64,000 bases of DNA from Streptomyces roseochromogenus subsp. oscitans DS 12.976 (GCF_000497445.1 NZ_CM002285.1:3302348-3366347), one strand, 5' to 3'. Shown: positions 52,999-62,196, counted from the stretch's first letter. The notes: a model not told the origin generated them from the letters alone. Made by a program: numbers and translations.

Positions 52999-55353
52999 CT
53001 ACTGGCCGAAGTTCTGTCCGCCGCCGGGGTCGATCGGGTTGTCCGAGATCCCGCCCGTCGGCGACTGCGTCGGCGACTGTGTGGGGGACTGCGTCGGCGA
53101 CTGCGTGGGCGACTGCGTCGGTGCGTGCGACGGGCTGTGGGACGGCGACGTGGAGGTCGACGGCGTGCTGGACGGTGTGTGCGACGGGCTGTGGGACGGC
53201 GTCGAGGACGGCATCGGCGTGTAGCTCGGCTGGACGGCCGCGCCCTGCGTGGTGTTCAGGTCGAACTTGGTGACGTCGCCCATCGCCTCGAAGGTGTAGG
53301 CGGCCCAGATCTTCGCCGGGTAGGTACCACCGTTGATACGGCCGCTGCCCGAGATGAGGCCCGTCGCACCAGTCAGCGGAACCTGGGCGTGGGACTTGGC
53401 GGACTCGCCGAACAGGCCGACCGAGGTGACCAGGCCGGGCGTGTAGCCGGTGAACCAGGCCGACTTGTTGTTGTCGGACGTACCCGTCTTGCCGGCGACC
53501 TGCTGGCCGTCGCGCGCCGGGTTCTTCGCCACCGAGTCCCTGGCCGTACCGTCGTCGACCACGCCGGTGAGCACCGAGGTGACCGTGTCGGCGGCCTCGC
53601 GGGGGATCACCTGGTCGCCGATCGGGTCCGGCAGGGTGACACTGCTGTCCTTGTGGTCGGCCGACTTGATGATCGCCGGGGTGACCTTCTCGCCGTGGTT
53701 GGCGAGGGTCGCATAGATGCCGGCCATCTCCAGGGGGCTCGCGCCCATGGAGCCCAGCGTCTGTGCGGGGACCGCCTCCATGCCCTTGGTGTCCATGCCG
53801 AGCTTGCCGGCCACGGACATCACCTTGTCCATGCCCACGTCGACGCCCATCTGCGCGAAGACGGAGTTGACGGACTGGTTCATGGCCGTCTGGACGGTGA
53901 TGGGGCCGTAGTCCTGCTTGTCCTCGTTCGGCGGGCCGAAGCCGACCTTGCTGCCGTGGTCCACGACCTGGCGGCCGCTGGTGCCGTCGTAGATCGTGCT
54001 CGCCGTGATGGGCTGGCCGTCCTGCGTCTGGGCGCCCTCGGCCAGAGCCGCGGCCAGGATCACCGGCTTGAAGGTGGAGGCGGGCTGGTAGTCGCGGCGG
54101 GTCGCGTTGTTGGTGTAGTGCTGGAAGTAGTCCGCGCCGCCGTACATGGCGAGCACCTTGCCCGTCTTCGGGTCGACGGACGCGGCACCCGGCTGGACGT
54201 CGCCATCGACGGAGCGCTTCTTCGCGTCCAGCTTGCTGGTCAGCTGCTCCTTGACGGCCTGCTCCAGCTCGCGCTGCTTCTTCCTGTCGATATTGAGCGT
54301 GATGGTCCAACCGCCCTTTTTGACCAACGCCTCGGCGTCACCGAGGGAGTTGGCCTTGCCCTGGGCGACCAGCTGCTTCTCCAGCTGCGCGTTGGCCGCG
54401 TCCACCAGGTAGCCGGTCTGGCCCTTCATGCCGGGCGCCGCCTTGGGCGCCTTGGGGACCTCGAACTTCATGGCCTGGCGCTTGCTCGCATCCAGCCAGT
54501 TCTGCTTGACCATGTTGTCCAGGACGTAGTTCCAGCGGGCCTGCGCGAACTTCTTGCCCGTGTCGCTGGCGATCGCCCAGTCGTACTGGTTCGGCGCCTG
54601 GAGCAGCGCCGCGAGGTAGGCGCCCTCCTCGACGGTGAGGTTCTTGGCGTCCTTGTGGTAGTACGCCTGTGCCGCGGCCTGGATGCCGTAGGCGCCGCGG
54701 CCGTAGTAGCTGGTGTTGATGTAGCCCGCGAGGATGTAGTCCTTGGACTTCTGGCGGTCCAGCTTCAGCGAGATGACCAGTTCCTTCAGCTTGCGCGTGA
54801 CGGTCTGGTTCTGGTCCAGGTAGTAGTTCTTGACGTACTGCTGGGTGATCGTCGAACCGCCCTGTGTGCCGCGCCCCATGACGGTGTTGAGGATGCCGCG
54901 GGCGGTGCCCTGCAGGTCGACGCCGGCGTCGTGGTAGAAGTTCTTGTTCTCGGCCGCGACGAAGGTGCGCTGGACGTCTTTGGGGACTTCGCTGAGGTCG
55001 ACGCTCTCACGGTTGAGGTAGCCGGTGCGGGTGAGCATCGTGCCGTCGCTGTACTTGTAGATGTTGCTCTGCAACTGGGCGTCGGCGTTGCCCGCCGGGA
55101 TGTCCACGTACAGGTAGAGCCCGATGAAGGCGGCGATCACCAGCAGGCAGAGCGTGAAGAACGTCCCGAGGATTTTCTTCCAGGTGAACAGCCGGCGTAT
55201 TCGGCCCTTGGGAGGTTTGCCGCTTCGGCCCTTGGGGGGCCTGCCGGGCCTGCCGTCGGCCGGGGTGGCCGCCGTGGGCGCGGAGCGGTGGCGCTTGGGC
55301 GCCGCGCGGTGGCCACCGCGCTGTCGCGCTCGTCTCTCTTCCGCTCGTCCCAT
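52999..55353 (-). CDS. class A penicillin-binding protein (transglycosylase/transpeptidase)
   Basis: 784 residues, bifunctional peptidoglycan synthase. A basic cytosolic N-terminus (GRPPKGRSGKPPKGR), membrane helix about 62-84, glycosyltransferase family 51 domain (about 105-285: ENKNFYHDAGVD, GGSTITQQYVKN, YINTSYYGRGAYGI) and transpeptidase domain with STFK (active-site Ser), SVN and KTGT motifs. The C-terminal 70 residues are Ser/Pro/Thr/Gln-rich with tandem QSPT units and a Gly-rich end outside the cell. ATG 55353. Beta-lactam target by family. Confidence 0.95.
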   Translation of the reverse strand: MGRAEERRARQRGGHRAAPKRHRSAPTAATPADGRPGRPPKGRSGKPPKGRIRRLFTWKKILGTFFTLCLLVIAAFIGLYLYVDIPAGNADAQLQSNIYKYSDGTMLTRTGYLNRESVDLSEVPKDVQRTFVAAENKNFYHDAGVDLQGTARGILNTVMGRGTQGGSTITQQYVKNYYLDQNQTVTRKLKELVISLKLDRQKSKDYILAGYINTSYYGRGAYGIQAAAQAYYHKDAKNLTVEEGAYLAALLQAPNQYDWAIASDTGKKFAQARWNYVLDNMVKQNWLDASKRQAMKFEVPKAPKAAPGMKGQTGYLVDAANAQLEKQLVAQGKANSLGDAEALVKKGGWTITLNIDRKKQRELEQAVKEQLTSKLDAKKRSVDGDVQPGAASVDPKTGKVLAMYGGADYFQHYTNNATRRDYQPASTFKPVILAAALAEGAQTQDGQPITASTIYDGTSGRQVVDHGSKVGFGPPNEDKQDYGPITVQTAMNQSVNSVFAQMGVDVGMDKVMSVAGKLGMDTKGMEAVPAQTLGSMGASPLEMAGIYATLANHGEKVTPAIIKSADHKDSSVTLPDPIGDQVIPREAADTVTSVLTGVVDDGTARDSVAKNPARDGQQVAGKTGTSDNNKSAWFTGYTPGLVTSVGLFGESAKSHAQVPLTGATGLISGSGRINGGTYPAKIWAAYTFEAMGDVTKFDLNTTQGAAVQPSYTPMPSSTPSHSPSHTPSSTPSTSTSPSHSPSHAPTQSPTQSPTQSPTQSPTQSPTGGISDNPIDPGGGQNFGQ
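53059..53124. repeat. 12-base tandem repeat coding QSPT units
   Basis: About 5.5 units of GACTGCGTCGGC-like sequence (minus strand CAG TCG CCG ACG) at the PBP 3' end; copies differ at a few third positions. Prone to length variation. Confidence 0.85.
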
Positions 55354-55512
55354 CGGTCCCTACGCTCGCTTCCTCTCGGGGTCAGCTCCGAAAACTAACA
55401 CCCGTCTATATGACAAAGGACGCCCGATCCGTTCTTTTACGGACGTGACAATCAGCACCTGCTCCGAGGGAACCGACGATCCTGGGGGCCAGAGGGTTGC
55501 CTTGGGGTGTAA

Positions 55513-55560
55513 AAGTGATATCACTTAGATAGAGGCAAGCTAGGCCTGCCGCGGCAGGCC
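55513..55560. promoter_or_regulatory. two palindromes upstream of the SPFH operon
   Basis: AAGTGATATCACTT (55513-55526) is a perfect 14-base palindrome, a likely operator. GGCCTGCCGCGGCAGGCC (55543-55560) is a perfect 18-base palindrome 22 bases before the SPFH start, likely a 5'-UTR hairpin or second site. Confidence 0.6.
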
Positions 55561-55582
55561 CCATGAGAAACGGGGACCACCC

Positions 55583-56518
55583 ATGTCCGCACACGACCCG
55601 GCCGTCACCGCCGACATACCCGAGATGCCCGCGCCGCGGGTGCGCGAGTTCACCGCGCACAGCATCGGCGGGGGGCTCGCCCTGCTGCTCGGCCTGCTCG
55701 GGCTCGGCGCGGGCGTCGCCCTGTTCATCACCGCCTCCACCGTCTCCGCCGCCGGCGCCAAGGCCGGACTCATCGTCGCGGGCGTCGTCATCTTCCTCGC
55801 CGGCGTCATCTCGGTGCGCGGCCTGAACACGGTCGCGCCCGGCGAGGCCCGGGTCGTCCAGCTCTTCGGGCGCTACCGGGGCACGATCCGGCAGGACGGC
55901 CTGCGCTGGGTGAATCCCTTCACCTCGCGGACCCGGATCTCCACCCGCGTGCGCAACCACGAGACCGCCGTCCTGAAGGTCAACGACGCCTACGGCAACC
56001 CGATCGAGCTGGCCGCGGTCGTGGTCTGGAAGGTCCAGGACACCGCGCAGGCCACGTTCGAGGTGGACGACTTCGCCGAGTTCGTCGCCACGCAGACCGA
56101 GACGGCCGTCCGGCACATCGCGATCGAGTACCCCTACGACGCCCACGACGAGGACGGCCTGTCGCTGCGCGGCAACGCCGAGGAGATCACCGAGAAGCTG
56201 GCCGTCGAGCTGCAGGTGCGGGTGGAGGCGGCCGGAGTGGAGATCATCGAGTCCCGCTTCACGCATCTCGCGTACGCTCCCGAGATCGCCTCGGCGATGC
56301 TCCAGCGGCAGCAGGCGGGGGCGGTCGTGGCCGCGCGGCGGCAGATCGTGGACGGCGCGGTCGGCATGGTCGAGGCGGCACTCGCCCGGATCGCCGAGGC
56401 CGACATCGTGGAACTGGACGAGGAACGGAAGGCGGCGATGGTGTCCAACCTGATGGTCGTGCTGTGCGGGGACCGGGCCCCGCAGCCGGTCCTCAACACC
56501 GGGACCCTCTACCAGTGA
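55583..56518 (+). CDS. SPFH/Band 7 (stomatin-like) membrane protein
   Basis: 311 residues. Two N-terminal helices (about 29-52 and 58-78), then the SPFH domain (about 85-270: [53 protein letters not shown]) and a coiled-coil end ([32 protein letters not shown]). SPFH proteins scaffold membrane microdomains or regulate proteases. ATG 55583 has GGGGACC. The stop overlaps the next gene as GTGA. Confidence 0.9.
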   Translation: MSAHDPAVTADIPEMPAPRVREFTAHSIGGGLALLLGLLGLGAGVALFITASTVSAAGAKAGLIVAGVVIFLAGVISVRGLNTVAPGEARVVQLFGRYRGTIRQDGLRWVNPFTSRTRISTRVRNHETAVLKVNDAYGNPIELAAVVVWKVQDTAQATFEVDDFAEFVATQTETAVRHIAIEYPYDAHDEDGLSLRGNAEEITEKLAVELQVRVEAAGVEIIESRFTHLAYAPEIASAMLQRQQAGAVVAARRQIVDGAVGMVEAALARIAEADIVELDEERKAAMVSNLMVVLCGDRAPQPVLNTGTLYQ

Positions 56519-56748
56519 CGGACCCTTCCGAGGCTCCGAAGCGACGGCCGCAGCAGCGCAAGCAGGTGCTGCTGCGGCTCGACCCGTCCGTCTACGAGGC
56601 GCTGGCGCGGTGGGCCGGGGACGAACTGCGCTCGGCCAACGCGCAGATCGAGTTCCTGTTGCGCAAGGCGCTGGCGGACGCGGGGCGGCTGCCGAGGGAC
56701 GCCGGTCCACTGCCGCGCAGGGGCCGACCACCTGTTTCGGAACCGTGA
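56515..56748 (+). CDS. small ribbon-helix-helix-like protein
   Basis: 77 residues. RKQVLLRLDPSVYEALARWAGDELRSANAQIEFLLRKALADAGR has the strand-helix-helix pattern of Arc/MetJ-type DNA-binding proteins; basic Pro-rich ends flank it. GTG 56515 overlaps the SPFH stop by 4 bases, so the pair is coupled. It may bind the palindromes ahead of its own operon (inference). Confidence 0.82.
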   Translation: MTDPSEAPKRRPQQRKQVLLRLDPSVYEALARWAGDELRSANAQIEFLLRKALADAGRLPRDAGPLPRRGRPPVSEP

Positions 56749-56800
56749 CAATCGGCTCCCACCTGCACTGCCGTACCGCGCGCCATGATCTCCACACCCT

Positions 56801-56823
56801 GCGTATACATGCGGCGTATACAT
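56801..56823. promoter_or_regulatory. direct repeats upstream of padR
   Basis: GCGTATACAT occurs at 56801-56810 and 56814-56823 (13-base period), each with a GTATAC palindrome. TAGAGT (56830-56835) is a plausible -10 seven bases before the ATG, so the message is probably leaderless and the repeats lie in the -35 area, fitting autorepression. Confidence 0.6.
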
Positions 56824-56842
56824 CGTGTGTAGAGTGCTCGGT

Positions 56843-57367
56843 ATGTCCATCGGTCACACTCTCCTGGGGCTCCTGGAGTCCGGCCCGCGGCACGGTTACG
56901 ACCTGAAGCGGGCCTTCGACGAGAAGTTCGGTCACGACCGGCCGCTGCACTACGGCCAGGTCTACTCCACGATGTCCCGGCTGCTGAAGCACGGCCACGT
57001 GGAGGTCGACGGCATCGAGGCCGGCGGCGGCCCCGAGCGGAAGCGGTACGCCATCACCGACGCCGGCATCACCGACGTCGAGCGCTGGCTCGCGACCCCG
57101 GAGAAGCCCGAGGAATACCTCCAGTCGACCCTGTACACCAAGGTCGTCCTCGCGCTGCTGACCCACCGGAACGCGGCCGACATCCTCGACACCCAGCGCG
57201 CCGAGCACCTGCGCAGCATGCGGATCCTGACCGACCGCAAGCGCAAGGGCGATCTCGCGGACCAGCTGATCTGCGACCACGCGCTGTTCCACCTGGAGGC
57301 CGACCTGCGCTGGCTGGAACTCACCGCCGCGCGCCTCGACAAGCTCCGTGAGGCGGTGGCCAAGTGA
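56843..57367 (+). CDS. PadR-family transcriptional regulator
   Basis: 174 residues. The N-terminal winged helix (SIGHTLLGLLESGPRHGYDLKRAFDEKFG...YGQVYSTMSRLLKHGHVEVDGIEAGGGPERKRYAITDAG) is typical PadR, with a helical C-terminal dimerisation domain of the Vir type. ATG 56843. It heads an operon with an ABC transporter and its stop overlaps the ATPase start as GTGA. PadR regulators paired with such exporters usually repress them until a drug or peptide binds. Confidence 0.92.
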   Translation: MSIGHTLLGLLESGPRHGYDLKRAFDEKFGHDRPLHYGQVYSTMSRLLKHGHVEVDGIEAGGGPERKRYAITDAGITDVERWLATPEKPEEYLQSTLYTKVVLALLTHRNAADILDTQRAEHLRSMRILTDRKRKGDLADQLICDHALFHLEADLRWLELTAARLDKLREAVAK

Positions 57368-58056
57368 CTCCTCCCCCTGCCGGCTCCCTGCTCACCGCCG
57401 AGAACCTGTGCAAGGCCTACGGCCCCACCGTCGCGCTCGACGGCGCCGAGTTCTCCATCCACCCCGGCGAGGTCGTCGCCGTGATGGGCCCCTCCGGCTC
57501 CGGCAAGTCGACCCTGCTGCACTGCCTCGCCGGCATCGTGCCGCCCGACTCCGGGTCCATCACCTACGACGGCCGCGAACTGTCCGGCATGAACGACGCC
57601 GAGCGCAGCGCCCTGCGCCGGTCCGAGTTCGGCTTCGTCTTCCAGTTCGGCCAGCTCGTCCCGGAGTTGACCTGCGTGGAGAACGTGGCCCTCCCGCTCC
57701 GGCTGAACGGCGCCTCCCGCAAGCAGGCCGAGCAGGCCGCGCTCGCCTGGATGCAGCGCCTGGAGGTGGACGACCTCAAGGGCAAGCGGCCCGGCGAGGT
57801 CTCCGGCGGCCAGGGGCAGCGCGTCGCGGTGGCGCGGTCGCTGGTCACCGGGCCCCGCGTGGTGTTCGCCGACGAGCCGACCGGCGCGCTCGACTCCCTC
57901 AACGGAGAGCGCGTGATGGAGCTGCTGACCGACGCGGCCCGCTCCACCAACGCGGCCGTCGTCCTGGTCACGCACGAGGCCCGGGTGGCCGCCTACTCCG
58001 ACCGGGAGATCGTCGTACGCGACGGCAAGTCGCGGGACATGGAGCGCGCACTGTGA
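57364..58056 (+). CDS. ABC transporter ATPase, MacB/LolD type
   Basis: 230 residues: Walker A GPSGSGKST, Q loop, signature VSGGQGQRVAVARSL, Walker B RVVFADEPTGALD and H loop LVTHEARVAA. The ADEPTGALD form is that of MacB/LolD-like ATPases that drive FtsX-type permeases. GTG start overlaps padR; stop overlaps the permease start, again GTGA. Probable antibiotic/peptide efflux or envelope-stress exporter. Confidence 0.93.
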   Translation: MTPPPAGSLLTAENLCKAYGPTVALDGAEFSIHPGEVVAVMGPSGSGKSTLLHCLAGIVPPDSGSITYDGRELSGMNDAERSALRRSEFGFVFQFGQLVPELTCVENVALPLRLNGASRKQAEQAALAWMQRLEVDDLKGKRPGEVSGGQGQRVAVARSLVTGPRVVFADEPTGALDSLNGERVMELLTDAARSTNAAVVLVTHEARVAAYSDREIVVRDGKSRDMERAL

Positions 58057-60398
58057 ATCCCCGTCAATGGACCCGGGATCTCGGCATGGGGGTCCGGTTC
58101 GCCGTCACCGGCGGGCGCGAGGGCTGGATCCGGATGCTGCTGACGGCGGTCGGCGTCGGCCTGGGCGTGGCGCTGCTGCTGCTGACGACCGCGATCCCGA
58201 ACGCGCTGGCGGTACGGGACCAGCGCAACGAGGCCCGTCAGGACTTCACCTACGGCCCGCACCGGGCGAAGGCCGCGAACACCCTGGTGATCTCCCACGC
58301 CGACACGACGTACCACGGCAAGGACGTCCGCGGCCGGCTGGTGGAGCCCGAGGGGCCGCGGGCACCGCTCGCCCCGGGCCTGTCGACGTACCCGGCGCCG
58401 GGCGAGATGGTCGTCTCGCCCGCGCTGAAGGATCTGCTCGGCTCCGGTGAGGGCAAGCTGCTGCGCGAGCGGCTGCCGTACCGGATCGCCGGGACGATCA
58501 GTGAGAGCGGGCTCGTCGGTTCGCAGGAGCTCGCCTATTACGCGGGCGCGACGAACCTGGCCTCGCGCATCGACACCTACCGGACGGCCCGGATCACCGA
58601 GTTCGGGCGCCCGGACACATCGTCCTCGACCGATCCGATGGACCCGGTCCTGATCCTGCTGGTGCTGGTCGTCTTCGCGGTGCTGCTGATGCCGGTCGCC
58701 GTGTTCATCGCCACGGCCGTACGGTTCGGCGGCGAGCGGCGCGACCGCAGGCTGGCCGCGCTGCGGCTGGTGGGCTCCGACAGCCGTATGACCCGGCGGA
58801 TCGCGGCGGGCGAGGCACTCGCCGGAGCGCTCGTCGGGCTGGTCTTCGGCACCGCCTTCTTCCTGCTCGGCCGTGAGCTCGCGGGCTCGGTCGAGATCGT
58901 GGGCATCAGTGTCTTCCCCAGCTACCTCAACCCCTCGCCCGCGCTGGCCGCCCTGGTCGCGATCGCCGTTCCGGCGGCGGCGGTGCTGGTCACGCTGTTC
59001 GCGCTGCGCGGGGTGGTCATCGAGCCGCTGGGCGTGGTCCGTACGGCCAAGCCCACGCGCCGCCGGCTGTGGTGGCGGCTGCTGCTGCCACTGGGCGGAC
59101 TGGCGTGTCTCACGCCGATGGTCGGACAGGGCCGGAACAACGGCAACTTCAACGAGTACCTGGTGATCGGCGGCGTCCTGCTGCTGCTCGTCGGCGTCAC
59201 CGCGCTGCTGCCGTGGGTCGTCGAGGCCGTCGTGGCCCGGCTGGGCCGGGGCGGCATCGCCTGGCAACTGGCCGTACGAAGGCTGCAGTTGAACAGCGGT
59301 ACGGCGGCGCGCATGGTGAACGGCATCGCGGTCGCGGTGGCCGGGGCGATCGCGATGCAGATGTTGTTCGCGGGCGTCGAGGGGGACTACACCAGGTCCA
59401 CCGCGAAGGACACCGACCGGGTGCAGATGCAGGTCAGCCTGCCCCAGGGTGTTCCCTTCCTCCCGGCCGCCGAGAAGTTCGCCACGACCGAGGGCGTACG
59501 GAAGGCCGTCTCGCTGGGCAGCACCGACCTGGGCGACGGGCGCTTCGGCCCCGGCAAGGGGCCGGACAACACCGTCGGCCTCACCGTCGGCACCTGCGCC
59601 TCGCTGCGTGCGGTGGCCGACCTGCCGGCCTGCCGCGACGGGGACGTCTTCACGGTGACCGGCGGGGACCGGGACGCCGACGTGACGAAGCTCGCCCGGC
59701 CCGGCCGCACGCTCCACCTCGACGCGAGCAACGGCACGGGCGGCGGCCCGGACGTCGTGTGGACCGTACCGGGCGACCTGAAGCGGGGCCGCGCGCTCGA
59801 CGGGCTCACCGGGATCAAGGAGAGCCGTGTGCTGATGACACCGGCGGCCATGTCCCAGCGGATGAGCGCCACGCTGACCGGATCCGTGTACCTCTCGATG
59901 GACATGTCGGCGCCGGACGCGAGCGAGCACGTCCGCAACACGGCCGCGCGGATCGACCCGCTGGCGAACGCGATCGTGTGGTCGGCCACCGAGCGGTCCC
60001 AGCGGTTCACCTCCATCCGCACCGGTACGTTCGCCGGCGCCATCTGTGTACTGGCGCTGATCGGCGCGAGCCTGCTGGTCTCCCAGCTGGAGCAGCTGCG
60101 CGAACGCAGGAAGCTGCTGTCGTCGCTGGTCGCCTTCGGCACCCGGCGACGCACGCTGAGCATGTCGGTGCTCTGGCAGACCGCGATCCCGATCGCACTG
60201 GGCCTGCTGCTCGCCTCGGCCGTCGGACTGACGCTGGGCGCGGTGCTGCTGAAGATGGTGGGCGCGACGGTCGGCGTGGACTGGCCGAGTGTGCTCTCCC
60301 TGACCGGCGCCGGCGCGGCGGTGGTCCTCACGGTCACCGCGCTGAGCCTGCCGCCGCTGGTCCGGATGATGCGCCCGGAGGGGCTGCGGACGGAGTAG
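58053..60398 (+). CDS. FtsX-like ABC transporter permease
   Basis: 781 residues with about ten membrane helices arranged as two FtsX units. Helices near residues 27-45, 203-222, 252-272, 293-318, 342-358 and 369-392 precede an outer domain of about 200 residues that includes two cysteines in a CASLRAVADLPAC segment. Three C-terminal helices follow. A short cytosolic N-terminus (NPRQWTRDLGMGVRFAVTGG) precedes the first helix. Translationally coupled to the ATPase gene. Confidence 0.9.
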   Translation: MNPRQWTRDLGMGVRFAVTGGREGWIRMLLTAVGVGLGVALLLLTTAIPNALAVRDQRNEARQDFTYGPHRAKAANTLVISHADTTYHGKDVRGRLVEPEGPRAPLAPGLSTYPAPGEMVVSPALKDLLGSGEGKLLRERLPYRIAGTISESGLVGSQELAYYAGATNLASRIDTYRTARITEFGRPDTSSSTDPMDPVLILLVLVVFAVLLMPVAVFIATAVRFGGERRDRRLAALRLVGSDSRMTRRIAAGEALAGALVGLVFGTAFFLLGRELAGSVEIVGISVFPSYLNPSPALAALVAIAVPAAAVLVTLFALRGVVIEPLGVVRTAKPTRRRLWWRLLLPLGGLACLTPMVGQGRNNGNFNEYLVIGGVLLLLVGVTALLPWVVEAVVARLGRGGIAWQLAVRRLQLNSGTAARMVNGIAVAVAGAIAMQMLFAGVEGDYTRSTAKDTDRVQMQVSLPQGVPFLPAAEKFATTEGVRKAVSLGSTDLGDGRFGPGKGPDNTVGLTVGTCASLRAVADLPACRDGDVFTVTGGDRDADVTKLARPGRTLHLDASNGTGGGPDVVWTVPGDLKRGRALDGLTGIKESRVLMTPAAMSQRMSATLTGSVYLSMDMSAPDASEHVRNTAARIDPLANAIVWSATERSQRFTSIRTGTFAGAICVLALIGASLLVSQLEQLRERRKLLSSLVAFGTRRRTLSMSVLWQTAIPIALGLLLASAVGLTLGAVLLKMVGATVGVDWPSVLSLTGAGAAVVLTVTALSLPPLVRMMRPEGLRTE

Positions 60399-60414
60399 GC
60401 GGCGCAGCCGCCAC

Positions 60415-60528
60415 CAAGGGGCGCGGGACTGTGTCCGATGTGCGGCTCCGCCGCGATGGGGGTCCCCCCGGGTTCGAGCGAAGCCGAGAACTTGGGGGAG
60501 CGACCAGCCCCCACCGGCCCGCAGCCGC
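60415..60528. repeat. composite Streptomyces REP-like element
   Basis: AGGGGCGCGGGACTGTGTCC ... GCGACCAGCCCCCACCGG matches the dispersed GGGGCGCGGG-AACTGCGCGACC-type repeat. Nested inside is the GGGGGTCCCCCCGGGTTCGA ... GAACTTGGGGGAG insert often seen between Streptomyces genes. Confidence 0.6.
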
Positions 60529-60529
60529 G

Positions 60530-60559
60530 AGCACTCCGGAACCCCCTCCCCGGAGTGCT
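60530..60559. terminator. terminator overlapping the oxyR stop
   Basis: AGCACTCCGG pairs with CCGGAGTGCT (10 bp) around a 10-base loop; the right arm covers the oxyR stop codon region (60558-60560). Confidence 0.65.
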
Positions 60560-61502
60560 AGTCCAGCACCCGTACCGGCAACGCACCCAGCCCCTCGCGC
60601 AAAGCGGCGGCCAGCTCCTCGTACTCAGCGGAGCGCGCCGCTCCGGCCCGCATCGCGAACGCGACGCGACGGCTCGGCGCGGGCTCGGCGAAGGACCCGG
60701 TGAGGAGCTGGCTGCTGCGGGCCGTCTCCAGCTTCAGCGCCGTGCGCGGCAGCAGCGTGCAGCCGAGGCCGCCGGCGACGAGCTGGACGAGGGTGGACAG
60801 CCCGGCGGCCGTCGTGGTCACCGGCGCGTCCTCCCGCCCCGCCTCCCGGCAGATGTCCAGGGCCTGGTCGCGCAGGCAGTGGCCCTCGTCCAGGAGCAGC
60901 AGGTTCAGCTCCTTCAGTGCCTCGCGCGGGATGCCCTCGCGGCCGCCGAGCCAGTGGTCGAGCGGGGTGACGAGCACGAAGTCCTCGTCGAACAGCGGGA
61001 GTTCGACGACGCCGGGGACACCGAGCGGGACTGCCAGCAACAGCAGGTCCAGACGGCCGGAGCCCAGGCCCTCCAGCAGGCTGGCGGTCTGCTCCTCGTG
61101 CACCTGGAGGTCGAGGTGCGGGTAGCGCTCGTGCACCAGCCGCAGCACGGCGGGCAGGAGGTACGGCGCGACGGTGGGGATCACCCCGAGGCGCAGAGCG
61201 CCCGTGAACGGCGCCCGGACCGCCTCGGCCTCCTCCAGCAGCGCCCCGACCGCGTCCAGCACCGCCTTCGCCCGCACCGCGAGGCGCTCACCGGCGGGCG
61301 AGAGCAGCACCCTGCGCGTCGTACGCTCGAGAAGGGTCACCCCGAGGGTCTCCTCCAGTGCCGAGACCGCACCCGACAGGGCGGGCTGGCTCATCCCGAT
61401 GGCGGCCGCCGCGTCCCGGAAGTGCAGATGCTCGGCCACGGCGGCGAAGGCACGCAGCTGGGCGAGGCTCGGCTGCCTCCGCTTGCCGTTACTGATGGTC
61501 AC
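60558..61502 (-). CDS. oxyR: hydrogen peroxide-sensing LysR regulator OxyR
   Basis: 314 residues. LysR-type winged helix at the N-terminus (LAQLRAFAAVAEHLHFRDAAAAIGMSQPALSGAVSALEETLG). The redox pair Cys209/Cys218 in DEGHCLRDQALDIC has the same eight-residue spacing as E. coli OxyR C199/C208, so disulfide sensing is expected. GTG 61502. Divergent from ahpCD, its standard target, with an inverted repeat in the gap. Confidence 0.95.
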   Translation of the reverse strand: MTISNGKRRQPSLAQLRAFAAVAEHLHFRDAAAAIGMSQPALSGAVSALEETLGVTLLERTTRRVLLSPAGERLAVRAKAVLDAVGALLEEAEAVRAPFTGALRLGVIPTVAPYLLPAVLRLVHERYPHLDLQVHEEQTASLLEGLGSGRLDLLLLAVPLGVPGVVELPLFDEDFVLVTPLDHWLGGREGIPREALKELNLLLLDEGHCLRDQALDICREAGREDAPVTTTAAGLSTLVQLVAGGLGCTLLPRTALKLETARSSQLLTGSFAEPAPSRRVAFAMRAGAARSAEYEELAAALREGLGALPVRVLD

Positions 61503-61504
61503 TG

Positions 61505-61541
61505 ATAGCTACCTCCGATCAACACGACCGAGTGTAGCTAT
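61505..61541. promoter_or_regulatory. OxyR-type binding region between oxyR and ahpC
   Basis: ATAGCTAC (61505-61512) and GTAGCTAT (61534-61541) are perfect inverted arms 29 bases apart centre to centre, starting 3 bases beyond the oxyR GTG. They fit the ATAG-CTAT half-sites of OxyR. Confidence 0.7.
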
Positions 61542-61638
61542 TTCACTAATCAATGCACCCTGTGCCAACATCAGCAGCGTCCAACCCAATACGGGAAACT
61601 CCCCCAAAAGGGGTGTTTCTTCGCTGCAAGGAGAGCGT

Positions 61639-62193
61639 GTGCTCACTGTCGGTGACAAGTTCCCCGAGTTCGAACTGACCGCCTGCGTCTCGCTGGAGAA
61701 GGGCAAGGAGTTCGAGCAGATCCACCACAAGTCCTACGAGGGCAAGTGGCTGGTCGTGTTCGCATGGCCGAAGGACTTCACCTTCGTCTGCCCGACCGAG
61801 ATCGCCGCGTTCGGGAAGCTGAACGACGAGTTCGCCGACCGCGACGCCCAGATCCTCGGCTTCTCCGGTGACTCCGAGTTCGTCCACCACGCCTGGCGCA
61901 AGGACCACCCGGACCTGACCGACCTGCCGTTCCCGATGATGGCCGACTCCAAGCACGAGCTGATGCGCGACCTCGGCATCGAGGGCGAGGACGGCTTCGC
62001 ACAGCGTGCCGTCTTCGTCGTCGACCCGAACCGCGAGATCCAGTTCACCATGGTCACCGCCGGTTCCGTGGGCCGTAACCCCAAGGAGGTCCTGCGGGTC
62101 CTGGACGCCCTGCAGACCGACGAGCTGTGCCCCTGCAACTGGAGCAAGGGCGAGGACACTCTGGACCCGGTCGCGCTGCTGGCCGGTGAGTGA
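61639..62193 (+). CDS. ahpC: alkyl hydroperoxide reductase AhpC (peroxiredoxin)
   Basis: 184 residues. Peroxidatic Cys51 in DFTFVCPTE; two further cysteines, C164 and C166 in DELCPCNW, as in the mycobacterial AhpC that is reduced by AhpD. GTG 61639 follows AAGGAG. Reduces organic peroxides and peroxynitrite; under OxyR control. Confidence 0.95.
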   Translation: MLTVGDKFPEFELTACVSLEKGKEFEQIHHKSYEGKWLVVFAWPKDFTFVCPTEIAAFGKLNDEFADRDAQILGFSGDSEFVHHAWRKDHPDLTDLPFPMMADSKHELMRDLGIEGEDGFAQRAVFVVDPNREIQFTMVTAGSVGRNPKEVLRVLDALQTDELCPCNWSKGEDTLDPVALLAGE

Positions 62194-62196
62194 CCC

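Noticed and set aside
53059..53124. Tandem repeat considered as a CRISPR-like array
   Set aside because: The units are 12 bases without spacers and lie in frame inside the PBP gene.
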